Assembly (NCBI GenBank): GCA_949825045.1
Contig: OX463824.1
Span: 29,172,001 to 29,236,000, forward strand
DNA length: 64,000 nucleotides
DNA from: Argyresthia goedartella
Taxonomy: Eukaryota > Arthropoda > Insecta > Lepidoptera > Argyresthiidae
Reading direction: 5' to 3'
The translations under genes and the position numbers were made by a program. The notes beneath the pieces were generated by a model. That model saw nothing but the letters and a program-made list of their open reading frames with translations, searched no databases and was not told the origin of the DNA. Below, piece after piece: positions 10,690-22,500 of this stretch. Numbering within the stretch: the first letter of the stretch is position 1; each line of letters opens with the position of its first letter.

Positions 10690-10970
10690 CAAATAAATAA
10701 ATAAAATAAAAAATGCATTATATTATATACATTCACATGTATATACACGCAAATACATTGCTTCTGGCTCCACACTAGGATACCCTGTGTCATGGGTACC
10801 AGAAATAGCAACATCACATACGTATAAACATCCAATACCTAGGGATATCCAATCACATACGTATAAACATACCTAGGCATACCCAATACCTAGGGTTTTT
10901 TTTCTTTATCCCCAGTCCGGGACCCAACCCGGGACGGGACTCATGGTAGGCAGAGCCACAACTGCATTTA
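10690..10970 (-). mobile_element. SINE, minus orientation
   Basis: Read on the minus strand it has a B-box-like stretch (GGGTTGGGTCCCGGACTGGG), then segments shared with the plus-strand copy at 33500-33765 (ACACAGGGTATCCTAGTG and AGCCAGAAGCA.TGTAT), and ends in an AT-rich TTTA-repeat tail. Internal short repeats (CATACGTATAAACAT, AATACCTAGGG) have expanded near 10800-10900. Confidence 0.6.
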
Positions 10971-12780
10971 CATACGAAATCCATTTACTTATGAAATCCA
11001 CTTTTATTTTGTTTTCAAGTCTGAATTTCACAATTTAAACAGTATTATAGGAAGAAGCCAATCAAAGAAATATTGTAAAATATCTTGCTTTGATTTAAGT
11101 AGATAACCTTAAATTCCCGACTTTGTGGGAAAGTACAGATGAGGTTGTGTCATTATGTCTATATATCTGCGGGCGTCGACGTTCGTCCGGGAAGGGGAAA
11201 ACATTGAATGTGTCTGTGCAATATGTAAACAAATAAAAAATTGAGCCTCATTGTTTTAACGACGTTTTAAAGGAAACACTCCGTCTATGAGTTATTCGTC
11301 TATGTTTAATTATTTATTTTATATTAGTTTAGTTTTTGATTTTCCAATCTCCACTAAGGAGTTTTACTTCAAAAAAGTGGGTCCAAAGCAACCTAAACGA
11401 TTGCGGTTATCTTTCCTCGAAGAGACTCGATCATGGATGGTATGCCAACTCGATACAGTTTGACAACATCTGGGAAACCCTCGGAAGGAAGTTCGTTGCA
11501 CGCTGGTCTGTGGTTGCACGCCACCCTGTTACAGTATCCATCCAAAATCATTTTGGAAACTGTTGAATGAACCCTTCAACAGACATCCTGCCTCACGAAA
11601 ATCCATGAGATAATTAGACCGATGGAGAGCAGCTTGGCGATACTGGTTGCCTTCGAGCACCCACAATCATTATCAAAGATTTATTCTTATTGGAAGGGTG
11701 ATAAAAACTTCAGTTGCGCGATGCAGGTTTTTTGGGTGCGAACGCGATTAGGTTAGTCCACGTTTTGAACATTTCCAAATGATTGGAGATGAATTCAAAA
11801 CATCGATTAAATTAATAATGAATTAAACATATTTTATACGTATGACTGTAAATCCAATCTGAATTACAGAATAGCGACAAAAAATAAGCGCAACTAGAAT
11901 TACTGGCTTCATGTGACAAAATTGATTGAAAATTGAAAACTGATTGAGCGACTAGAAATCTAAAAACAGCAACTTGAAAACCTTAATTCGAGTTACATAA
12001 AATACAAACCGATTGAAACGAAAGATAGATCGTATATCTATAGTTTTCGTGAGGTTAAATAAAAACTGAATTTGAATATAAGACTATTTCCTTTTATTGG
12101 TATTATTACTCTTAAAATATACTTACGTTTGCTTTCATACACATTTTATAGATTTATTCAATAAATTTTTTGATTAGTTAAATTAGAAAGTCTCATTTGT
12201 AAAAAAGCGAGACTAAAAAAACTTACGGGTTTCTATGCATTAAAAACATTAATTTTCCTATACAAATATTGTAATCGGATGGACATTTTCAAATAGGTAG
12301 GTAATTTAATTGTCGAATAAAATAACAAGCTTAGGTGGATTCTAATCACTAGCCAATAGGAACCCAAATGCAGAATACTTCGTATATGTGTTGTACATTT
12401 TAATAACAATCGTTGTTTGTTTCAAAAGCGATATGATAAAATGATAAATAAAATTAGTAAAGCTAGATGTATATACCTACCGCATTAGGTTCAGCCTGTA
12501 ATGATAGGTAATTATGGAAATAAATAAATAAACAAAAATCTGAATAAAAAATATGTTCCAGTGTAAAATATATTTTTCTTGCATATAACTTAATATAACT
12601 TATGAATTGATGAAACATAAAAAAGCAATACTTTCCTAACTGGCTTAGCAAATGAGTTCATCCACCCCAACCATGCACATAAAACATTTCATCTACCACT
12701 TAGTAGTATCTCTCTGCTCTGAATAGCTGCTTTTATCAGGGATGATGGAATACCTATCTGCCTGAACTTCTGTTTTAAAT
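10971..12780. other. Intergenic AT-rich sequence
   Basis: No convincing gene. An open frame at 11336-11566 (76 residues) sits in a stretch of more balanced composition (11330-11700), possibly an old transposon relic, but I recognise no family. Confidence 0.3.
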
Positions 12781-12789
12781 AATTTTCTT

Positions 12790-13590
12790 TTCTTCACAGA
12801 TATTTCCTCAATCGTTTTTTAATTTTCCACAATTAAGTTTAGTTCGGGGACAAGTCTGGGCTGCATGGTTGTCCTTGCAGTGTGACATGAAGCCCCATCT
12901 TGTTAATAAATAAAAATATCCTGATGTTGCAAACTCTGAATGGCCGCTAACAGACTAGTTTCCAAAATGTCCTGGTACTTTGTAGCATTAACATTTCTCT
13001 TGACAAATTGCAGCCGACCCAAACCCTGTGCAGACCCATATCATTACAGATGCTGTAAACTTTACTTTTCGCTTGATGATCCTGCTTTAGGCGTCACTTT
13101 TATTTCTGATGATCTTTTTTCGTTCATCGCCAACAGGCACCTCAAATTTCGATTCATCGCGATATTTGACGTCACTGATCTGAAGTCCAGTTTTGATCAT
13201 CACAAGCGTTTTTTTTTTTGGCAGGGCAGTCAGTGAAGCCTTTATTTTTGCTGTGTAAAAGCTATACGTCATTCTCTTGAGGAATCTATTGCAAGTGTCT
13301 GAAACATCTTTCTGGATCATGTCTCACCATTGCACAGTGATTTTTCTCCTCGGGCTCGACAATTTTTCTTTATTATTTTCTTCAGAACCATGTTCTCTGC
13401 GTCACTTGTGATGCAGGGACGGCCGGTCTTCTTCAGACATGCTACTGATGTGAGTTGTTTATAATGCTGGATGATTGGCTGGATGGTGTACCTTGGTACT
13501 AATATTTCTTTGGATATTGGGTATGTTGACTTCCCTTTATTACTATAAGAATCTATGATACCCAACCCATGGTTGAGGTATAGTGGCCAG
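12790..13590 (-). pseudogene. Tc1/mariner-type transposase relic
   Basis: On the minus strand the first part (13565-13317) encodes a Tc1-type DNA-binding region (PISKEILVPRYTIQPIIQHY, then KKTGRPCIT). A second frame continues with DESKFEVP, the first catalytic Asp region. Further on, across frameshifts and stops, come segments recalling NDMGLHRVW, QQDGASCHTA and PELNLI, the usual order for the catalytic domain. The gene is heavily decayed and cannot be functional. Terminal inverted repeats were not identified. Confidence 0.75.
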
Positions 13591-14831
13591 AAATCAGTTT
13601 ATTCTTCCTATTTATACCACCTTTCAGCGAAAACGATGACAGGATTTACTACAAGTCCGTCCAGTTTCTAATTTTAACTGAGGTTGAACTCAACATATCC
13701 GATCTTTTTTGCATCGATTAGGAACTAGATGAACTATTTTGCTTGCACCGAGACTGGGTTTAATCGAGGGTTGCAGATGTTTCAAATGATATTAATATAA
13801 TTAAAATTATGTGCTATATTTACTAAATGATGGATAACTTCTCAAGTATTGTATATAGAGCTTTGAAGTAAAAAGTGAACACTCTTTTATTTGGTTTTAC
13901 TTATATCCCATCCAATTATGTCTCTCTATGTTGTAGATAGTCAAAGTACAGCCGTGAGGAAAAATCGACATTACATGGCAGTATTCGATTTATTTCTCAC
14001 ACTGAGGACAATTGTATAACAAAATTATGATTGTTATTATCCTAGATACACCTTATCAATTTCTACATTCTTTTACTATACCTACAATGCATCATCACTA
14101 ACAAAAACGGAGTCAAGACAACACGAAGACACCAAAACAAAGGCCGACATAATAATGCCGGTCTTTGTTTTGTCCAACGTTGGAAAAAAAAAAGTTGTAA
14201 TAGTGGCTCTTCTGACAAGTACCATAGACACTAAATATGATTACAACACTTTAGCTTTACCGTTCTCTATTCACGGTTTTATTGTACAACGATAGAACGT
14301 AACCTAATAGAGCATTTTCGAAACCTTGATTTTGCAAGCTCGCGGTCGACCTTTTTAGGGCTTACGCAAATAGGCGTAGATTTTCTCACTTCATATTTCA
14401 CTTTCGGTACAAATAAGATAAAACACACATTACTAGAGTACAAATGAATAGAAGAAAACTATGTATCACTCACCTTTTTGAAAAATTTGCGACCAAACGA
14501 ATTTTCCAAATTGCGAAACTGTGACACACCATTCGAAAAAAGACGCGGGAAATTATATTTTTGTCCGATTCAGTTGCCAGTATCACTTGAACCAAGACTT
14601 GTAAGGTCCAAACACTACCAACCTACCGACCAAACCGACAAAAAACGGTCAGACAGGTGTATACACGGTAGAATAAGGTATTTTCTGAACGCAGTCTCTG
14701 AGGTTCCATTTTTGGTTCTCTGCGATTTAGAGTGTAGTTCATAAAAGTTCCATAATGAATGCTCTGTAACTCTACAGGACAAAGAGGGATACTGTGATAT
14801 AACATGTTATGTACTTGGGTACACAATTATC
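13591..14831. other. Intergenic; one hairpin
   Basis: No gene seen. A hairpin lies at 14134-14171 (arms AAAACAAAGGCCGACAT and ATGCCGGTCTTTGTTTT, two mismatches, 4-nt loop), probably a MITE remnant. The open frame at 14478-14744 has no recognisable content. Confidence 0.35.
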
Positions 14832-17095
14832 TTGGGGTTGTTTGACAGACACGCTCCGATCAAGAGAGTTAGGGTGAAGCACCTGCCCGCACCTTGGCTT
14901 AACGACGTTATCAAACGCCTAATGAATAAGAGGAACCGAGCTAAATGCCGCTACAAGAAAGACACAACTAACGAGAACTTTCACACATTCAAATCTCTCC
15001 GTAATCGATGCAACCGTATGTGTCGTGACGCTAAGCGCCGCCACATATACGAGTGCATCGAGAACTACACTCCTGCTCAGGTGTGGAAGTTTCTACGTAC
15101 TCTTGGCGTCGGTAAGTCCCGGGATCTGCCAGTCGGTAATGTCGATCTCAACGGTCTCAATAGATTCTTCTCTGCCCCCCCTGTCGTGATGGACTTTATC
15201 GTCAAGGAAGCCACCCTGCGTAGCCTCCGGTTAAGACCTGCTGCTACTACTACTCCTTTCGAGTTCAGCCCAGTTGGAGTCGATGCTGTTAGGAAGGCAG
15301 TGCTGGCAATTTCTTCTAAAGCTGTTGGAGATGACAAAATTTGTCCTCGAATGATCAGGAGCGTGCTCGACGAGCTGCTTCCTGCAATCGCTCATTTAAT
15401 TAACTATTCTTTATCAGAGTGTTACTTTCCCAAAGTATGGAAGAAGGCACATGTCATCCCTTTGCCTAAAACATCCAATCCTTCCTCCTTCATAGAGTTT
15501 CGTCCCATTTCCATCCTACCGCTCCTTTCCAAAGTTCTTGAATCCGTTGTCCATACCCAGTTCTCTTCCTATCTATCCAGAAATAATTTGATCAACCGCT
15601 TCCAATCCGGCGTCAGGTCAGGTCACAGCACCGCAACGGCTTTGTTAAAGGTCACGGATGATATCCAGTTCGCTATGGATAACAAACAGCTTTCTGTGCT
15701 AGCACTGCTTGACTTCAGTAGCGCCTGCAACTGTGTTGATTTTGACATTCTCACTCAAATATTAAGGTCCCTTAATGTCTCGTCTCGCTCGGCCTGCTGG
15801 TTTGACTCTTATCTTAGAGATCGCCAGCAGCGCATAAGGTCTGAGGAGACCTTTACTGAGTGGTGCGATCTTTTGGCGGGAGTTCCTCAGGGTAGTATTC
15901 TTCCCCTCTCTTATTCTCTGTCTTCATCAACTCCATCTCCGATGTTATCTCCTCCCCATATCATCTCTATGCTGATGATCTTCAGATTTATCGTCATTTC
16001 CTCTTTAGTGATGTGAACCTGGCTATAGACACACTGAACGCTGACCTTGAGAACATCAGAACCTGGGCTTTGTCATACGGATTGCTGGTAAACCCCAGTA
16101 AGTCACAGGCGATTATTATAGGTACTAGACACTCTTTAAACGTATTACAACAATTGCCCATACCGCCGGTTACCTATGACGGTACTCTAATCGCCTACAG
16201 TGACAAGGCCAAAAACCTGGGAGTCATGTTTGATAGACAACTCTCCTGGACTAACCATGTCAGCGAGGTCAGTAGGCGCGTCTTTGCCACCTTTCACTCA
16301 CTAAGACGGCTTCAGAACTTTCTGCCCCATCAAACAAAAATTACTATTGCTCAATCTCTTCTTCTCCCCTTGATCGATTATGCCGATGTTTGTTGGGCTA
16401 GCGCCAACGAAGAGCAACTGAACGTCTGTTCAGTTGCTCTTCAAAATCTCGGGATTCGATTTATCTTCGGACTGCGCAAGTTCGACCACGTCTCGCAGTA
16501 TCGCAAGGAGTTAAAATGGCTGCCGATCCGTCTTCGTCGGGACACACACATCCTCACTCTTCTATTCAACATCTTAACCAACCCTCGATACCCTAGCTTT
16601 CTCCGTGAGCTTTTTCAATTTCTCCCTTCGGCTCGTCCACGTAGAACTCACACGGCTTCCCTGCTCTCTATACCTCATCACAACACCGTCGCATACAAGC
16701 ACTGTTTTCGATTGCGGGCGATCACTCTCTGGAACTCGCTTCCCTGCACTATCAGAGATAGTCCATCTCTGCCCGTCTTTAAGAATCGTTTGAAGGAGCA
16801 TTATCTTTCTCTATCCTAGATTTGAGCTTTGTATATATTAGTTTATTTAGGTGTATTTATATTTTTATATAATATTTATGTACTTGTGTATGTAGTGTAT
16901 CTAGCAGTTAGTTCAATAGTTCAGTAATATATGTATGTATCTTATCAGAGCACATAGGTCTATCCTGTATATTAAATTATTCTTACCAACCTTGGGTTTG
17001 CTGGAAGAGATCTCTATTTAGAGATAAGCATGCCTTTGTAGATGTCCTTTCTGTTTATTATATCTTATGTTGTTTTATGTGCAATAAATATATAC
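14832..17095 (+). mobile_element. LINE family B, 5'-truncated copy
   Basis: A non-LTR element fragment containing the linker, RT and C-terminal region of ORF2 and a 3' UTR that ends near GTGCAATAAATATATAC. The same 3' UTR signature (GGAAGA.ATCTCT..TTAGAGATAAGC..GCCTTTGTAGATG) recurs at 19770-19830 (+), 35085-35200 (-) and 50108-50210 (-), defining a family active in this genome. No target duplication was identified. Confidence 0.82.
14835..16819 (+). pseudogene. LINE family B reverse transcriptase, one frameshift
   Basis: Frame 1 (to about 15905) starts in the linker (RHAPIKRVRVKHLPAPWLND) and covers most of the RT palm: DDKICPRMIRSVL, HVIPLPKTSNP, FRPISILPLLSKVLE, HSTATALLKV, LALLDFSSACNCVD and AGVPQGSIL. 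After a shift near 15905 another frame carries the YADD active site (nt 15968-15979) and runs from 16013 to 16819 through the C-terminal domain (DYADVCWASANEEQL, DHVSQYRKELKWLPIR, LWNSLPCTIRDS). At 16409-16442 an in-frame 34-nt palindrome replaces the residues seen in other family-B copies. Apart from the shift, the copy is well preserved. Confidence 0.85.
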
Positions 17096-18720
17096 GAAAT
17101 ATACGTACTTTATCATATGTAATTATGACCCTCACTATGACAAAAAATTTTTGGATTCGAAAAATCTTGTCTCTCAATGTACGACTAGACGAAGTATTCT
17201 GCATTTGGGCTCGTACAAACTAACAAATTGTAGGTGTAACCAAAATTATCATCATATATGAACAATGATTTGATTATGAACAACTTTGCAAACGGGAAAA
17301 TGTTAAAAATAATTTAGTAAATCGGAAATATGCCTCGCACAAAAATAAACAAACATGATTTTATGTCAGTATACTATGTAAAATTATAAATAGGAGATAC
17401 CTCGTTAACCTAAAACAGCCCAGTAAAGTTAAAATTACTTCCACACTTGGTCCGATGCTGGAGGCTAAACAAACTAAATTTAAAAAAAAATGGTTCGAAA
17501 ATCGAATCTATGGCTACGCTATTTCTATGGTTTAGTGCCTTTGTTGTTGTTGACGCCTAAAGAATCGTACTGACTGTTTAGAATGTTGGGCAACATCATA
17601 AACAAGTCTGTAAAGAATCAGATCTACCGGATTTAACGCAAGACAGAACTTTAACTTTACTGGGCTAATAGTACTATTGTACCTTCAGGTAGGACTTAAA
17701 GGTAAAATAATACTAACCCTAACTCTAAAGTACGAAGATCTATTTGGGGCTACCGTAGGGAATCCGAACAGAATATGACTTACATTGTATTCTTATTATT
17801 CTGTTACAATTTATTAAATCGTCGTATAATCTCAACAGTCTCAACAAATAAACGAACAGTACATACAATGATTTTTACATATTTATAATACAGATATTAT
17901 CACAAGACTTTTCGTACGCCCAATTTGATTTATCAAGTTCGTTATGTGGAAATAAAATAACAAATATATACTGGAAGATCCATGGAATTTCGTCCATAGA
18001 AAGATTCGATTGATGCGTCAGTGTGGTGTGATCATGAATATAGTGAATACTTTAAGGAGAACGAAAGTATGGATATTTACAAGTAGTGGTTAAAAAAAAG
18101 TGGACAGAAAAATATCCTTAACAAGCGGAATCATTACTAAAACAAACAACCCGACTGCATTTTCTTTCAATACCACATACAAACTTATGAATGCTCCTAG
18201 TTACGTATATGGAGTGTACGCACCAATAACTTTCTAAAATGTAAACTAGATCTTGCGAACTAAAATCCAACCTACTGACTTATCACTAAAATTATACAGG
18301 CTATGTCATCCCTACAACTGAGACGAATCCAACAACACCTGAGTTATTAAATTCCGTTAATGGTCATACGAACATACGTCATACGGTCGAAAAACATTAC
18401 CATCCTTCTTGCGCAGTCGCAGTCGGGTACAAGCAGCAAATTAAACGTGTATGAGCCTAACATTCAGCTGTTTTTTCATGGGAGTAGCTGTAGATTAACA
18501 GGATCACAAAATAATTTACTGACAATCATCTTCAAAACTTTCCAGTCCGTATTCATGTAAAATGTAAGGTCCTACAGCACTATTCTGTATCTGTGAAATC
18601 AATCCCGATCACTTTGAAAGCTGTTCGCCAACTTCGAATAGACGTTCACCAACCAGAATGCGATTATTTCTCACGAGCCAGCATAATTCAACTTTGAAAG
18701 GGATTCTCAATTGAAAATTC
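17096..18720. other. Intergenic, no gene seen
   Basis: AT-rich sequence. A short open frame at 18360-18560 has no recognisable content. Confidence 0.3.
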
Positions 18721-18739
18721 TACCGATCAGTGCTCAAGC

Positions 18740-19215
18740 AGGAACAAATACCAGAGAGAAAAAGGTATATAACCAATGTGTCTTGCCTATCTTTACCTAT
18801 GGAGCCGAAACATCTAACGCTCACTAAGCTAATTATACACAAAATCAAGGCGGCCCAACGGGCAATGGAGCATTCCATGTTAGGTATCTCCCTCGTTGAC
18901 CGCGTGCCAAACGTCGAAATTCGTCGGAAGACGAAGGTCGAAGATTTATATAGGTAAGCGGATAACATGAGGTGGAGATGGGCGGGACACTTGGATAGAC
19001 GGGATGACGGACGGTGGACCGAAGCAGTCACGGAGTGGTGGCCAAGGGGAGCGACAAGGCCAGTGGACAGACCACCTGCCCGATGGTCCGACGATATGCT
19101 AAAGTCGACAGGATCTCAATGGATGCGGATGGCACAGGACCGTGGGGGTTGGCGCTGTAGAGAAGAGGCCTGTGCCCAGCAGTGGGTTGATGTGGGCTGA
19201 ACATGATGAGCGTGA
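18740..19215 (+). pseudogene. RTE-type LINE C-terminal fragment
   Basis: One frame with a single TAA (18955-18957) reads KIKAAQRAMEHSMLGISL, RVPNVEIRRKTKVEDLY, then MRWRWAGHLDRRDDGRWT, RPVDRPPARWSDDM and DRGGWRCREEACAQQW. This is the conserved tail of RTE-clade ORF2 proteins. It is followed by a short TGA-rich 3' end (GATGAGCGTGATGATCAG), usual for RTE insertions. The RT domain itself is absent. Confidence 0.82.
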
Positions 19216-19570
19216 TGATCAGATAAAATCAATCTTACGTGAGTGTCACTGACAATTGGATTCAGATACTTTTCCGACGCGTTATTATTCCTGCATCCCA
19301 CACTGAATCTGATTATTTGACACGAAACGTCTTTTATTGCGACTTTGCGATTGCGACTGGTAGATTTTGGAATTGCGATTGATATCACAAATACATAATA
19401 AGGCTACGGATTGATTAACAAATTATACAGGTTGACTTTCAATGCGCTGACGATGAGGAAAAACTCATTACAAAAAACTTTCCAACATAAACATAGCATA
19501 AGCTCATCAGCATCCGAGATTTCCCGAATCTCCACGACATCTCCACAACCCGACCAATTTGTGTGGGCCC

Positions 19571-22500
19571 TCACTTCCTCCTGCCGCTCATCTGCTGCTT
19601 GAGATGTTGAACCTGGTCGTGTTGCCTGGTCAGCTGGTCGTTGAGCCCGGCCACGTGCTCGGTCAGGGCCGACATCTGCTCCTCGTAGTTGCTCGATGTG
19701 GAATGTAGCTCGTCCTCCTTGGATACAAAGTTTTAATCACACAGTTGAACATAACGAACCTTTTTCGTTCTATCCAATGTTTGCTGGAAGAAATCTCTCG
19801 TTAGAGATAAGCTCGCCTTTGTAGATGGTGTATATGTCGAGGCCATATCATAGAATTGATCATTTCATGAAATGGCCGACCATGGTAACCATGGCTCACA
19901 GTAAAATCTAATATGTAATCAATAACTGTAAAACACAAGAGGTTATTTTTAGTCCGTATACCACACGAGCTGATGCCCGCTCAATGTGTAGGGACCCGGA
20001 CATAGCAGGGAGGTCTGACTCCTGGGCCAGGCGCGGTCGCAGCCCAAGATTTTGGGGGGGGGGGGGGGGGGGTCATCAAACAAATGAAGAACATTATAGT
20101 ATAAAAAATATATATTTTAAAAGGTTTTATTTGACTTTCAGTATGGTATGTATGTATAGTCTTTCCATTATATCACATAATAAATGGAAAGACTATAAAT
20201 ACATACTACACTGGAAGTGAAATGAAACCACATAAGATTTTTATCACAGCAGCATTATAAACACTAAAAAAAAATCTGTGATTAACATTTCACGGAATGT
20301 TTTATTGAAAGTATGTGAAAAAAAGAACTTATGAACCTCGAAAATGGTATAAACTGATTACCAAAATTCTTGTTGTGTATGAGAGGGTTACCCATTAACT
20401 TGGTCGCATTTAAAAAAAAGGAGGAGTTGGTCAAGTAGTTAGGTTTCTACATAACAAAAACTGAAAAGTATGATGTCATGCAGGTAAAAAGAAACTTTAT
20501 ATTTACTACTACGTTTACTGTCATTGTTATGAGATGAATTCGCTGACGTGAAAGGGAATTCAATGACGGTAACCATCAAATATTTCAAGCCAGTCTTCGT
20601 TACGGAGGAGAGTGTGGACTCACAAGACGTTACAACCTCCGCAGAAGTGTTATTAGATTAATTATAGATGTTAGAATCCTATAATCATTTGTATCGTGTC
20701 ATATATGTCACTTAGAAGACTGATTTTGTACGGTATTTTCCGTGCTATATATACGACATTTGTTTTGCTAATAATTTAATTTGGAAAGTGTTCTTATCTT
20801 TAAGCCCATGCCCATGCCCAGGACCTGGGCATGGGCATGGGTAATTCCATATTTTTTCCTCCAAGAAAAAAAAAGGCCAACCATGGTGGAATTAAATAAA
20901 ACTTACATTGAGCGGTGAAATATTTTAGGGCAAAACACTGCGATAGGTGAATACAAAAGGGGCCAGTGCAGTGAAGCCCCCGAAAAGTCTTCGTGTTAGT
21001 TCGACATGTATGTATATAGAAAATACCAAGTTCTCTACATTTATTTATACACCTGGCTCCGATGATACCATAGATACTGCAGCTCTATTTAACTATAAAT
21101 CATCGGTGATGGTGACTCACCAGTCTGCTAATAGTGTTGTGCTTATCTTCTAGTGTGTGCTCGAGGTTCTCTTTCTCACGCTCCAGCTCTTCAAACCGTT
21201 GATTTAGCAAGTCACACTGAAATAAACAAAATAAAATCAAAATTGAATAGCGATCAACCATAATATTAGTTTATGTGACTGATACATAATGCCTAATTAT
21301 GTACAGTTTATCTACACTAGTTTATCTACACACATATCATAAGCTCTCTTTGATGTGTTCAGGAACCGCATGTTCGACCGGCATTGTGGCATTGATAATT
21401 CCTCTGCACTTGTTTAGTTTGTTCAGTAGTACCAACTTCACAGACAAACTAGGGGCGGCACGCAGGCGGGCGTCGGCGTTCGAAATTTGAATTTCATAAT
21501 TTGTCGAAAAGAAATTAGTTTTTACCAGGTACTTAGTACATTATCCTGGTCGTAACGTGCGGTTTTTTGACTCAGTAAAGAGGGTATATGATACGTGTCT
21601 AGATAAAATACATTTGGCGACTAAAGGCTTTGATATCGGAGGCTGATAAACAATTAGTCGGATATTCGGACGCTTATTTACCTAAAGTTGACGAGTAGAG
21701 CGGTAAAACCCACTTTCAGGACTATCGGAGGAATTCCCGGTAAATCCGAAATTTTCTGGTTTGTTGCTGGTTTTTTTTGGCGAAATCTTATTTCTAGGCG
21801 AAATATACGACACTTTTATTCTTACGGTTTTTTACTGAAGTCGATATTTACGGAAAAAAAAATCTAAATTTTCTGCGAATGCATGTTTTATTGCCGTAAG
21901 TAATCTTATTTCTAAACGAAATGTAAGACGTTTTTATACTTACAAGATTTTCAATGAAGTAAATATTCCCGAGAATATACAGGGTGACTTGGAATTACAA
22001 CACAATTTTGTAAGGGGTTAGGTCATTTGCAACATTTTTGATAATGGACACTCGTATGCAAAAATGTACTATTCAAATATTTCTATTTTAGTGTTTTTAA
22101 ATCCCATTTGGTAACATAAAAAAACTTAAACTTAAAATTAAGAAGAAAAGAACTCACAAGATATTAAATAATACTTTTATTACATATATTATATCACAGA
22201 CTAGTTACACATTAATCATTTATTGAGTTGTATAACTCAATAAATGAATAATAATGTCATTTTAGACACATTGCTCCAAAATTCAAGAAACATAGAAAAA
22301 ATCCTAATGTTACCTACAAACTTGCTCCTTTAACACAAAAATGATAAACACACTTTTTGTGCACATTGTAAAAAAAACATCTACAGTTCCTTAGCTTTCT
22401 AATAAGATAAACAAATTAAATGCAGCTGCTCTAACGCCTAAGATATTAGTTAAACAATGCATCAGGTAGAAAAATAAATAAGTTGAAAGTTCAAATTTGC

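Noticed and set aside
11336..11566. Possible small gene of 76 residues
   Set aside because: No domain, no splice or family support; its composition suggests an old transposon relic.
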